From UMGS1883 sp045636425 (lineage in GTDB: Bacteria > Bacillota > Clostridia > UMGS1883): 64,000 bases of DNA. The translations under genes and the position numbers were made by a program. The notes below the pieces were generated by a model. That model searched no databases. It was not told the DNA's origin and saw only the letters and a list, made by a program, of their open reading frames with translations. Where the stretch lies: positions 1 to 64,000 of the forward strand of contig JAZTXM010000011.1 in assembly GCA_045636425.1 (NCBI GenBank), given 5' to 3'. Shown one piece after another: positions 1 through 8,578 of the stretch (positions are counted from its first letter, which is position 1; each line of letters opens with the position of its first letter).

Positions 1-942
1 ATTATCTATATTATTACTTTCTACGCTTTTCTCGCTTGCCGCAGAAATGATTTGATTTCGTATCTTATTAAATTCTCTGTTATCGTATAGCTTAGGGAAA
101 TCAATTTCATCTTCCTGATAGTAACCCATAATTCTACCTTGAATGTTACACCATTCTTTGTAGAATGCTGCAACATTCTTATCCTCTGACAGCTTTTTGT
201 ATATGCTGTTTACAATCTCTTTTTGTTCTTTTGACAGATATGAATATACTTTTTTACCTTTATAGGTTCGCATTTCATCTGCCAATTGATTAAAGAGAGA
301 GTTGATTTCAGTGTTTGGTTTTACGCTGAAATCTTTTTTCAATTCCCGTATTCTTTCCTTGGATTTCTCAACTAACTTCTCACGCATCTGAGTTTTCTCA
401 TCGTATAGATGATATAACTCGTCTCTACATATTTCTCTTACCATACAGGATTTCATTTGCTCAATCCCATGTGTCGTTAAAAAACCACCACCCGAAGCAG
501 AATACACTAGCATGTGTATATGTGGGTGGTGGTCTTTATTATGGAATGCTGCATACCATCTTAAGTCATCAAGTGGTATCTTATATATTCTAGCTATGTC
601 TGCCTGTTTGGACTGAATAAGCGTTTGCCACGCTCTTGCATTATCATATCCAAACCTTGTTGCATCTTCTCTTGTAAGAGACAACATTGGCAACCAAACA
701 TTACATTTAAGCTCTCTTAATTCTTCTAAAACTTCGTTCAGATTCAGGTCAGTTTTATTTGAAAACAAACCGTGAGTTCCGAACTTTTCTACCTTTGGCC
801 TTGTTGCAATATAGTTGGCATTGATGACTACTTTGTTATTAATAGACTTGTCCACACCTATACGTCTTGCTATGTATCCGGCTTTACCTGCCGCTTTGCC
901 GCCTTTAACATACGGGCTTTTGAAAACTACTGCGACTGACAT
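1..942 (-). CDS. MobP3-type relaxase, 3' end outside window
   Basis: The open frame runs leftward from an ATG at 942, with AAGGAGG just upstream, to the window edge: 314 codons, no stop, so the C-terminus is missing. The product starts MSVAVVFKSPYVKGGKAAGK and carries a histidine cluster HNKDHHPHIH, the metal-binding motif of HUH/MOB relaxases. Such enzymes nick one strand at oriT and pilot it into a recipient cell. Overall look is that of the MobP3 group found on clostridial integrative elements. The start is clear from the ribosome binding site. It marks the left part of the window as mobile DNA. Family assignment is from motif and general appearance; no alignment was made. Confidence 0.8.
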   Translation of the reverse strand, partial: MSVAVVFKSPYVKGGKAAGKAGYIARRIGVDKSINNKVVINANYIATRPKVEKFGTHGLFSNKTDLNLNEVLEELRELKCNVWLPMLSLTREDATRFGYDNARAWQTLIQSKQADIARIYKIPLDDLRWYAAFHNKDHHPHIHMLVYSASGGGFLTTHGIEQMKSCMVREICRDELYHLYDEKTQMREKLVEKSKERIRELKKDFSVKPNTEINSLFNQLADEMRTYKGKKVYSYLSKEQKEIVNSIYKKLSEDKNVAAFYKEWCNIQGRIMGYYQEDEIDFPKLYDNREFNKIRNQIISAASEKSVESNNIDN

Positions 943-1068
943 AAATTTTCCTCCTTTCTTCAAAGCACCACTTTTGCATCCCTTACTTTCTTGCTATACC
1001 TGCATTCGCAAGATATTGGATGCTCATTTAGCACCAATTTTTGAAATCTTCCCCTGATAGGGAATCCC

Positions 1069-1123
1069 CCGAACGGCACTGCCGGTCGGTGTTTGAGGGC
1101 AACGGTATGCACTCGGTGCACCG
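1069..1123. other. candidate oriT: two GC-rich hairpins upstream of the relaxase
   Basis: The 429-base gap between the relaxase (start 942) and the DUF6076 gene (start 1372) is AT-rich except for this patch. It holds two adjacent inverted repeats: CCGAACGGCA/TGCCGGTCGG (1069-1089, one mismatch) and CGGTATGCAC-TCG-GTGCACCG (1103-1123, one bulged base). Origins of transfer usually lie next to the relaxase gene and carry such repeats. This is inference from position and structure; no nic site is recognised. Nothing else is seen in the rest of the gap. Confidence 0.35.
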
Positions 1124-1371
1124 TGCCTTTATCCTGCTTATTTTTATTAAGCGGATATTTCTCAAATTAAAGCGTATTTTTTCATATTTTTCACATCCTT
1201 TCAAAAGAAAAAACCTCGAACCATTGACTTTCGGAGATAGAGATGATATAATCAAGAAATAAAGGAAGAACAGCTTTATTTCTTGGTAGGGATAGTTTAA
1301 CATAATCAGAAACTTTTGTCAAGACATAAAATGTTACAATTATATTTCTTGGATTTTTGAGGTGAGAAAAC

Positions 1372-2124
1372 ATGAATTTAAGAGTTGAATTTACAGGAGA
1401 AAAAATAATAATTCATACAGAAAAAAACACGGTAGAGTATCAGCTTGGAACTATAACTTGTATAATTTCTGCAGGTGAATGGGATGAGCTTTTAAAGTTT
1501 TTAGATGCTCAAAAAGAATATGAAAAGTTAGAAAAGTATGCTACAAATTTTTTAGATAAGTGTTTTTATAGCAGAGAGAAAATTTCAAAAATAAATGGAT
1601 ATATGCTCTGTGATAGTGAACTAAATTTAAGCAGCAAAAACTATACTTCAAACAAAAAAGTAAGCGGAAGAATGTTACAGGGAAAAGCAGATTTAGTTGT
1701 TTCAGATATTTATTTAATTGATTCACTATTTGATTTAATAAATCTTGAAATGATGTACGCAGTTATCAATGATATGCCGATTAACAAGTGCAAGAATTGT
1801 AATAAATATTTTGTTGCCGGCAATGCCGCAGCTCTCTTTTGCGATAGACTTTATACAGAAGACAAGACCTGTAAGCAGTTCGGCGGAAAGAAATCTTTTG
1901 TTGATAAACTAAAAAAAGACGAGGCACTTTTAAGATACGAAAAAGTATATCAGGCAACCTACTATCGTTTACGAAAAGCAGAAACACAAGCTGAAATAGA
2001 TGTATTAAATAAGCGATTGCAGGATTTAAAAAACTGGCGAGTGAAATATAAAAGCGGAGAAATTAAAGCGAAACCTTTTCTCGAATATGTTGAAGGATAC
2101 GGATGGGTAAAGAAGGAGAGATGA
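1372..2124 (+). CDS. DUF6076-like zinc-ribbon protein
   Basis: A 250-residue protein of unknown function. The N-terminal half shows no recognisable motif. At about residues 140-170 is a zinc-ribbon-like segment (CKNCNKYFVAGN, then FCDR and CKQF), followed by a basic, probably helical C-terminus. The pattern matches what I know as DUF6076, common on clostridial accessory elements. The ATG at 1372 is preceded by GAGGTG. Only three bases separate its stop from the start of the OLD-nuclease gene, so it is very probably co-transcribed with the nuclease-helicase pair. A nucleic-acid-binding or regulatory role in that system is inference. Confidence 0.7.
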   Translation: MNLRVEFTGEKIIIHTEKNTVEYQLGTITCIISAGEWDELLKFLDAQKEYEKLEKYATNFLDKCFYSREKISKINGYMLCDSELNLSSKNYTSNKKVSGRMLQGKADLVVSDIYLIDSLFDLINLEMMYAVINDMPINKCKNCNKYFVAGNAAALFCDRLYTEDKTCKQFGGKKSFVDKLKKDEALLRYEKVYQATYYRLRKAETQAEIDVLNKRLQDLKNWRVKYKSGEIKAKPFLEYVEGYGWVKKER

Positions 2125-2127
2125 TTT

Positions 2128-4092
2128 ATGTATATTAACGAAGTGAAAATCAGAAATTTTAGGATACTTTCAGATTCAACATTGCAATTTAAAAACGACA
2201 TATGTCTTATGATTGGTAGAAATAATACTGGGAAAACATCATTCTTAGTTTTGTTCGAAAAGTTTTTAAATGGAATAAGTTTTATTTACGATGATTTTTC
2301 CGTCAAGGTAAGAAAAGATATTTTGACAATAGACGAGACAAGGGATGAAAATAAATTGTCAATACAGTTAATATTGAACATAGTATACGAAGAAAATGAC
2401 GATCTTTGCAATTTGTCAGAATTTATAATGGATTTGGATCCTGAAAGAAAAGATGTAAATATTCTTTTTGAGTGCGCCATAAACAAAGGAAAATTACTAG
2501 AAGATTTAAAGAGTTTAGGAAAAGTTTCAAAAGAAAAGTATATTAAAAAGTATATTACGAACTACTTAGATAAAAACATTTATATTTTTGACACCCTTGA
2601 CGATTTGGACACAACAAACAGATATCGCTTGATTAAAAAGGATTCAAAAGATATAAAGAAGCTTATAGATTTTGAAATAATACACGCAAAGAGAAGTGTT
2701 TCTAGTTCGGAAGAAAAAACAAGTATTAAAGTCTTGTCTGCATTAGCAACAGATTATTTTAACAATAAGACAGTAAATGCTCCAGACAAATTTGAAGAAA
2801 TTAATGCATTAATAGAGAAGATGGATAAGAGCCTTGAAACAAATTATAAAACATTTTTTGAGGATTTTTTGAAAAATGCAAAAGATTTTTTAAGTTTAGA
2901 TGGCCTAAAAATTGTTTCAAACCTTAAAGCACAGGAAATTGTAAAAGATTCCTCTGAAGTTGTTTATGGCGATGATACTTTTCAATTACCTGAATACTTA
3001 AATGGGTTAGGACATATGAACATTCTTTATTTATTGCTAAACATAGAAATCAAGAAAAACAATTTCATTAACAATAACAAAGATATTAAGCTGCTTTTTA
3101 TAGAAGAACCTGAAGCACATACCCACCCTCAATTACAATATATATTTGCGAGAAAGATAAGTGAATTATTAAAAAATATAAAAGGCATGCAGACAATAAT
3201 AACTACCCATTCTCCGCATATAGTTGCAACTCATCCTTTTGAAAACATTAGATACATGTTAAACATAAAGGATAAAGAAAAATATAATAACATAGAAATT
3301 AAGAACTTTCATGAAGATTTAAGTAAAATCTATTCTAATTTAGATGAATTTAAATTTATACAGCAATACCTATCGATTGAATCTGCCGAGTTGTTTTTTG
3401 CCGATAAGGCTATATTTATTGAGGGAATCTCGGAAAGCATGCTGATGCAATACTTTATTGCAAAATTTGATGCTAAAAATAAAGAACTAGAGGAATATGT
3501 GTCATTAGCATCTCAAAATGTAACTATAGTTCAAGCAGGAGCAAATGCAAAAGCATTTCGTCATTTCTTGGAGTTCTTAAAGATTCCTACAATAATTATC
3601 ACAGATATTGATACTACTAAAGAAAAACAGACAAAAAAAGGTGTTCGGTATGAGGCTTGTTCTGTCGAAGATGCAGGTGCTTGCAATACAAGTAATGAAA
3701 CTATAAAATACTATCTTGGTGCACCTGATATCGAAGACTCAAATTTCAAACAATGGTATGATGATATGATTAAACATAAGCAATCTTGCAATAGTGAATA
3801 TGTTAATTTGGTATATCAGGTAAAGGAAAAAGGTTACCATGCAAGAAGTTTTGAGGATTCTTTTATAAATGTGAATTTGCAAAAAATAAAAGATAATAAG
3901 GATTATATCTTTGGGTTGAAGAATAAATCAAAACTAAAAAGAGTTTATAATTTATATAAATTAACTGAAGATATAATTTCAAAAAAATCTGATTTTTCAT
4001 CATCACTCTTATATATTGCACATACCAAAGGCATTGAATGGGAAACTCCATCTTATATTGAGGAGGGATTAAAGTGGCTACAAAAACAATAA
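2128..4092 (+). CDS. gajA: OLD-family ATP-dependent nuclease, GajA-like (Gabija-type defence)
   Basis: 654 residues. An ABC/SMC-type ATPase comes first: Walker A GRNNTGKTS at residues 30-38, Walker B LLFIEEPEAH near 322-332 and the THSPHIV switch near 360. A TOPRIM nuclease half follows: the conserved glutamate in KAIFIEGISES near 430 and the metal-binding DID in IIITDIDTT near 490. This is the layout of class 2 OLD proteins, where GajA pairs with a UvrD-like helicase; GajA nicks DNA when nucleotide pools fall during phage infection (known for the family). The next gene overlaps and encodes such a helicase. GajA is usually nearer 580 residues, so this may be a divergent Gabija or another OLD-helicase system. 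Confidence 0.82.
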   Translation: MYINEVKIRNFRILSDSTLQFKNDICLMIGRNNTGKTSFLVLFEKFLNGISFIYDDFSVKVRKDILTIDETRDENKLSIQLILNIVYEENDDLCNLSEFIMDLDPERKDVNILFECAINKGKLLEDLKSLGKVSKEKYIKKYITNYLDKNIYIFDTLDDLDTTNRYRLIKKDSKDIKKLIDFEIIHAKRSVSSSEEKTSIKVLSALATDYFNNKTVNAPDKFEEINALIEKMDKSLETNYKTFFEDFLKNAKDFLSLDGLKIVSNLKAQEIVKDSSEVVYGDDTFQLPEYLNGLGHMNILYLLLNIEIKKNNFINNNKDIKLLFIEEPEAHTHPQLQYIFARKISELLKNIKGMQTIITTHSPHIVATHPFENIRYMLNIKDKEKYNNIEIKNFHEDLSKIYSNLDEFKFIQQYLSIESAELFFADKAIFIEGISESMLMQYFIAKFDAKNKELEEYVSLASQNVTIVQAGANAKAFRHFLEFLKIPTIIITDIDTTKEKQTKKGVRYEACSVEDAGACNTSNETIKYYLGAPDIEDSNFKQWYDDMIKHKQSCNSEYVNLVYQVKEKGYHARSFEDSFINVNLQKIKDNKDYIFGLKNKSKLKRVYNLYKLTEDIISKKSDFSSSLLYIAHTKGIEWETPSYIEEGLKWLQKQ

Positions 4093-6086
4093 ACTCATTA
4101 GGAGAATGCAAAAAATGCATTGACTTAAATGAGAGCTTTGTACTTCAAGGTGGCGCAGGAAGTGGAAAGACTGAGTCCCTAAAAGAACTTTTACTCTATT
4201 TAAGTACAAGCAATCCTAATGCTAAAGTAATATGCATTACACATACCAATGTTGCTGTTCAAGAAATACAGGAAAGAACTAATAGTAAATATCAAGTTAG
4301 TACAATTCATTCTTTCTTGCATGACCTTATAAAAGATTATAAAAAGAATATAAAAAGCGTTATTTCTGAGTTGTTTGTATTATCAAAAATGGAACGATTA
4401 CATTTTGAAGATGGCATGAATGAAGCTACATATAAAAAGGATGAACATGAGCGATTTAAAAAGCTATATGGGAAATATGCAGACAAATTATTCGCAATAA
4501 AAAAAGAGACTTGTGAAAAAGTTACGGGTAAAAGAGATTATGATAAGGATCCGGAAAAGTATAACAGTTTATTGAATGAAAGAATAAACGAGTTGAACAA
4601 AATAATTGAAGAGCATATCAAAGAAGATGATTATTCAATAATTCACTATAATGAAACTAAATTTGATAGTTATTCTGATCTTACATATGGACATGATGGG
4701 CTACTAATAATATTCCATTTACTTTTTGAAAAGTACCCAATCTTGAAAAAAATGATTGCTGATAAGTACGATTATATTTTTATAGATGAATATCAGGATA
4801 CAAAATCAGAAATTGTTTGTGATTTGTTAACAGTTGCAGAAAATACGAATTTTACTGTATGTTTGTTTGGTGATACAATGCAATCAATATATTCTGACGG
4901 AGTTGGAAATGTAGACACTTTTATTAATGACGGAGTTTTGAAAACGATCCCAAAATCAGATAATTTTCGTTGTTCTTATGAAGTTTTAGATATTATCAAT
5001 CCACTTCGTCTTGATGATATAATTCAGGATGTTGCACTTGCACAATTACCTAACGGAGAATTCGAAACTGAAAAAGAAAGACATGGACAAGTTAACATTT
5101 TGTATTCAATTTGTTCTAAGCGTCCCACTTCTTTTAGTGTTATTGAAGATAAAGAAGAATATCAAAGACAGGTTGATAAACTTGTCTTTGAGGCAAAGAA
5201 ATTGTGCGAAAATCCTAAAATTTTAATGTTGACAAATAAAGCTATTGCAAAGAAAAATTCTTTTGATAATTTATATAAGGTATTTGACGATAGATATATT
5301 GATGTTGGCGATCATTTAGAAAACCATTTGCGGGCTATACAAGCTTTAGATATAAGTGACATTTGTAAATACTATGTTTTAAAAGATTACAACAGTTTGA
5401 TTAAGGTAATACGCAATGGCGGATATGTTATTCATACAATTCAAGATAAAATAAAGCTAAAAAATATCATTGAAACGTTGCTGAATGATGATAATATCTC
5501 TTTAAAAGATGCTTTTGATTATGTATTAAAGCATAAATTGATTAAGCAGACAGAAACACATAAGAATATTATTAATAGAAATAATCAGTATTTAAAGGAG
5601 CTTGCAGAAGATTTATCATACCAACAGTTCAAGACACTTTATGATGAAGGATATAACACTTTTACAAAGATTAAAGAGTCATTTGAACTAGAGTCGGAAG
5701 AGGAGTTTGATTATTACAAATCTCGTTATAAAAAAGAAAAGTTTATTAAAGAATTATTTTCTCCAGAACTTAAATTCAAGGAAGTTTTAAATTATACGAA
5801 CTATCTTGAAGAAAATACAGAATACATAACAATGCATAAGACAAAAGGTTCAAGCATTAAGGATGTAATAGTAGTTATGGAGGAGTTTTTCTGGAATGAA
5901 TATGATTTTTCTCTATTATACAATCCTGATGACTCGAAGTTAGTGAAACAGGAAAATTCTCAAAAATTGATTTATGTAGCTTGTTCACGAGCACGTAGAA
6001 ACCTTGTATGTGTCCGTCTAATTGAAGAAAATGAAGAAGATGCTTTTCTTGGTGTGTTTCCAAAGGCTAGAAAAGTGAATGTTTAA
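4074..6086 (+). CDS. gajB: UvrD/Rep-type superfamily 1 helicase, GajB-like
   Basis: 670 residues with superfamily 1 helicase motifs: Walker A GGAGSGKTE at 26-34, motif II FIDEYQDT near 236-243, motif III FGDTMQS, motif V-like HKTKGSS near 587 and motif VI YVACSRARR near 633. The start is a GTG at 4074 behind AGGAGGG, lying inside the 3' end of the nuclease gene, so the two reading frames overlap by 19 bases and are probably translationally coupled. In Gabija the helicase partner is thought to sense free DNA ends and activate GajA (family knowledge). It is longer than typical GajB (about 500 residues), with extra charged helical sequence between motifs Ia and II. Confidence 0.82.
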   Translation: MATKTINSLGECKKCIDLNESFVLQGGAGSGKTESLKELLLYLSTSNPNAKVICITHTNVAVQEIQERTNSKYQVSTIHSFLHDLIKDYKKNIKSVISELFVLSKMERLHFEDGMNEATYKKDEHERFKKLYGKYADKLFAIKKETCEKVTGKRDYDKDPEKYNSLLNERINELNKIIEEHIKEDDYSIIHYNETKFDSYSDLTYGHDGLLIIFHLLFEKYPILKKMIADKYDYIFIDEYQDTKSEIVCDLLTVAENTNFTVCLFGDTMQSIYSDGVGNVDTFINDGVLKTIPKSDNFRCSYEVLDIINPLRLDDIIQDVALAQLPNGEFETEKERHGQVNILYSICSKRPTSFSVIEDKEEYQRQVDKLVFEAKKLCENPKILMLTNKAIAKKNSFDNLYKVFDDRYIDVGDHLENHLRAIQALDISDICKYYVLKDYNSLIKVIRNGGYVIHTIQDKIKLKNIIETLLNDDNISLKDAFDYVLKHKLIKQTETHKNIINRNNQYLKELAEDLSYQQFKTLYDEGYNTFTKIKESFELESEEEFDYYKSRYKKEKFIKELFSPELKFKEVLNYTNYLEENTEYITMHKTKGSSIKDVIVVMEEFFWNEYDFSLLYNPDDSKLVKQENSQKLIYVACSRARRNLVCVRLIEENEEDAFLGVFPKARKVNV

Positions 6087-6104
6087 AAATATTTAAAAAT
6101 CTAA

Positions 6105-6154
6105 AAACAGGGAGAGTAAAATCATATTATAGACTGATTTTATTCTCCCTGTTT
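6105..6154. terminator. bidirectional terminator between convergent operons
   Basis: Twenty-base arms (AAACAGGGAGAGTAAAATCA and its near-perfect complement, one mismatch) with a ten-base loop lie between the helicase stop and the convergent DUF4160 gene. On the minus strand the stem is followed by a T-rich run, so it should end the leftward restriction-modification transcript best; it may also serve the rightward operon. Confidence 0.8.
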
Positions 6155-6174
6155 AGTGTATAATTTAATGTTTT

Positions 6175-6516
6175 TTACAAGACTGGAATCCCATATCTAT
6201 GATATTCGTTCCATTTGCTTTTTAATACATCAATATTTTGTTTGGTCCATTCTATAGCAATGCTTTCTTGCTTTGGAGGTATATTACCTGCAAGAACAGA
6301 AAAATCAATTAAAGAAATAGATATATTTTTATTTCCGTAATGAGCATGCAAATGGGGAGTATTGTGTCCTTGCTCTTTAGTTCTGATTTCGAATATTATA
6401 GAACCTCGTGTTCCAACTTTTCCTCTTTGTTCCCGTAAACCAAATACCGGATAAAAGAAAGTAAACGAATTAAAATCACTAATTAAATCGTTGAAACTAT
6501 GTTCAATGCAATTCAT
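6175..6516 (-). CDS. DUF4160 family protein
   Basis: A 113-residue protein. The ATG at 6516 has AAGGAG upstream; a longer in-frame extension to 6579 lacks a ribosome site and overlaps the methylase gene. The segment HNTPHLHAHYGNKNISISL is typical of DUF4160, a small family often encoded as the partner of DUF2442 in toxin-antitoxin-like or element-borne pairs. No DUF2442 partner is visible here; instead it trails the restriction-modification operon. Function unknown; whether it belongs to that system or is a passenger cannot be told. Confidence 0.65.
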   Translation of the reverse strand: MNCIEHSFNDLISDFNSFTFFYPVFGLREQRGKVGTRGSIIFEIRTKEQGHNTPHLHAHYGNKNISISLIDFSVLAGNIPPKQESIAIEWTKQNIDVLKSKWNEYHRYGIPVL

Positions 6517-6550
6517 TATATAAAACTCCTTAAGTATTAAAATAATATAT

Positions 6551-7297
6551 CTATTTTCTAAACACAAACAAATACTCATGTGCTATAAGCAAGAAATTAT
6601 ATTTCACACTGTTTGTTTTCCAATAACCGGTTGCTTTGCAGTTATGCTGTTCCTTTATAATCAACTCTTTAAGTTTGAATCCGGCTTCTTCGAAAATTCG
6701 CATTACATCGAATGACATTGGTATCATATGACCTTTTTGCCTAGTGTCACCCATAAGGATTGCACAAAACTTGTCCTTTTTCAAAACACGATAGCTTTCA
6801 GATGCAACCTTTTTCATTTCTTTAAGGAAATCCTTGACTTTTAATTGAGATAAGTCGCCATCAATTCCATCGCTGTATTTGATAATATCTGCATATGGCG
6901 GATGAGTGCATATCAAATCAATGCTTTCATCAGGAACGAAATCAAGATTTCTTGCATCTCCTTTTTTGATATATACTTTACCTTTAGCAGGTTCGTAATC
7001 AAATAATGTTTTCTCTTTGCATCTATCAAGTGCAACATCGTTTATATCAACACCAATTATATCTCTGTTCAGAAGTTTTGACTCGACTAGAGTTGTACCG
7101 CCACCAGCAAATTGGTCTAATATCAAATCTCCCTCTTGAGAATATCTTAAAATAATATTTCTTGGTATATATGGCGACCAGTTTCCTCGCCATTTTGCAT
7201 CATGGGTTGCCCAATCTCCTCGTTTAGGAAATGACCAATGTGTAGTCATTTCCAATTCGAAATCTTCCGGTTCCCATTTGATTATTTTTTTAGCCAT
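6551..7297 (-). CDS. DNA amino-methyltransferase (N6-adenine/N4-cytosine)
   Basis: 248 residues. The AdoMet-binding motif DQFAGGGTT lies near residues 62-70 and the catalytic HPPY near 132-136. Cofactor motif after catalytic motif would be the beta order; here the FxGxG-type motif comes first, so class is uncertain, but the (T/S/H)PPY tetrapeptide identifies an exocyclic-amino methylase. It starts one base after the stop of the preceding gene, within an operon holding a Dam-like methylase and a MutH-like endonuclease. By analogy with DpnII-type systems, which carry a second methylase that protects single-stranded or hemimethylated DNA, it may be the auxiliary methylase. That role is inference. 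Confidence 0.75.
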   Translation of the reverse strand: MAKKIIKWEPEDFELEMTTHWSFPKRGDWATHDAKWRGNWSPYIPRNIILRYSQEGDLILDQFAGGGTTLVESKLLNRDIIGVDINDVALDRCKEKTLFDYEPAKGKVYIKKGDARNLDFVPDESIDLICTHPPYADIIKYSDGIDGDLSQLKVKDFLKEMKKVASESYRVLKKDKFCAILMGDTRQKGHMIPMSFDVMRIFEEAGFKLKELIIKEQHNCKATGYWKTNSVKYNFLLIAHEYLFVFRK

Positions 7298-7298
7298 A

Positions 7299-7841
7299 TC
7301 AAATTAATCCTTCTTCATCAAGTGCATTCATTAACATATTTCTACCTGACCAATTCCAATATGTTATGTCTTGTTCTATAAAGAGCCATTTGATCGCAAA
7401 GAGAATAATAGCAATAGGTCTTAGCTCTCCTTCGTAATCACTAAATTCCATATTCTTTATAGAATACACATCAAAATCGTTATCATAAAAAATGTTTTTA
7501 ATTTGTTCACTTATCAATTGATATTCTGAATTGCTGTAGTGATTTTTAACATCATGTAATGCGAGTATAATATCCCTATGACTTGGAGTTGTATAACGCA
7601 TGCTTTTTTTGAAATACATTCCTGTAATATGTACGGTAAAATCAAATCCTTTGTTCAATCCTGCCGGTCTATGTAGTTCAATATTATAATCATCAAATTC
7701 TTCAACTATATAATGATATCGCGAACTATCTGTGCCCCGGCCGTTACCAGGCTCTTCATCAAGGAAAACATTAATTATTTCTCGTCTAACCGATTTTCTA
7801 TCTCTTGATTTTAAGTTATATCTTAATCTTTCGAGTGGCAT
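7299..7841 (-). CDS. hypothetical protein of the restriction-modification operon
   Basis: 180 residues, not recognised. It is acidic overall, with an N-terminal basic stretch (RYNLKSRDRKSVRRE) and no signal peptide or membrane segment. It lies two bases after the endonuclease stop and one base before the methylase start, with a GGGAG ribosome site, so it is plainly part of the same transcript. Possible roles are an endonuclease subunit or a specificity or control protein; none can be supported from sequence alone. Confidence 0.6.
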   Translation of the reverse strand: MPLERLRYNLKSRDRKSVRREIINVFLDEEPGNGRGTDSSRYHYIVEEFDDYNIELHRPAGLNKGFDFTVHITGMYFKKSMRYTTPSHRDIILALHDVKNHYSNSEYQLISEQIKNIFYDNDFDVYSIKNMEFSDYEGELRPIAIILFAIKWLFIEQDITYWNWSGRNMLMNALDEEGLI

Positions 7842-7843
7842 AA

Positions 7844-8500
7844 CTACATCTCCCTCATTTTAAGTATGTCATATACAAATTGCTTTTGAAAATAAAAAGC
7901 ATGATTTTTGTTGGACACATATCTTCCGTATGTATTTGAGTATATTGGATGATAAGGTTTTGAATCCTTACTCCTTACCTGAATGTGTGTTCCGTTTGAT
8001 GTATGAATAAATCCGTCTTTTTGTGTTTCAATATGATTTTTGAGTTGTTCACAAATGCTATAATAATCTTCTCTCCAAATATCCAAAAGAGAAGAAAATC
8101 TTTTGTCAGTAAGGTCGATATGTACAGCATCTAAAAACATCCAGGTGCGAGGATTTCCCACTTTGCAAACCGGAACATAAAGCATATTATTGATTTTCTC
8201 ATATAGGTGTGTTTCTTCGAATTTCCTCTTTTGAAGCAATTCATCAATAACACTGGCTATTTGAGTTATAAATACGGTCTCTAAAGGTTTACCTGAAGCA
8301 TCACACTTATTGCTCTTGAGTTCGCCATCCTCAAAATCGATATTAAAGCTATCTAGCTTCTTTCCAAGAGCCAATTCGAGCAACTGACCTGTTTTGCCTT
8401 TGTTCTTAATTATTGTTTCAAAATCATCTTCAGTAAATATCTCTGAAAATGGAATATTGCATAATTTAATTATCTTTTCTTGTGCTTCTTTAAGTTTCAT
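7844..8500 (-). CDS. MutH/Sau3AI-like restriction endonuclease
   Basis: 218 residues. The N-terminal half matches the MutH/Sau3AI fold signature: NKGKTGQLLE at about 33-42, then acidic residues and ELK at 60-62 (a D...ExK nuclease site), then PLETVFI at 72-78. MutH and Sau3AI both act at GATC. Directly upstream is a Dam-like methylase, whose expected target is also GATC, so the pair forms a plausible type II system cutting unmethylated GATC. Size is that of a single MutH-like domain; Sau3AI itself has two. The ATG at 8500 follows GGAGGATTAAAAA. Confidence 0.75.
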   Translation of the reverse strand: MKLKEAQEKIIKLCNIPFSEIFTEDDFETIIKNKGKTGQLLELALGKKLDSFNIDFEDGELKSNKCDASGKPLETVFITQIASVIDELLQKRKFEETHLYEKINNMLYVPVCKVGNPRTWMFLDAVHIDLTDKRFSSLLDIWREDYYSICEQLKNHIETQKDGFIHTSNGTHIQVRSKDSKPYHPIYSNTYGRYVSNKNHAFYFQKQFVYDILKMREM

Positions 8501-8523
8501 TTTTTAATCCTCCAAAGAGTACA

Positions 8524-8547
8524 CACTGTGGAATCAATTCCACAGTG
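8524..8547. promoter_or_regulatory. perfect palindrome between the Dam and endonuclease genes
   Basis: Two 11-base arms (CACTGTGGAAT and ATTCCACAGTG) with a two-base centre lie in the short gap after the methylase stop (8579) and before the endonuclease start (8500). It could be an attenuating hairpin or a protein-binding site delaying endonuclease expression relative to the methylase. There is no T-run after it on the minus strand, so it is not an obvious terminator. Confidence 0.5.
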
Positions 8548-8578
8548 CTCGGTATTTTATTCTGTTGTTTAGATTATT

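Noticed and set aside
815..1057. An 80-residue plus-strand open frame
   Set aside because: It lies antisense to the relaxase, whose frame has a histidine motif and a good ribosome site, so it is a shadow.
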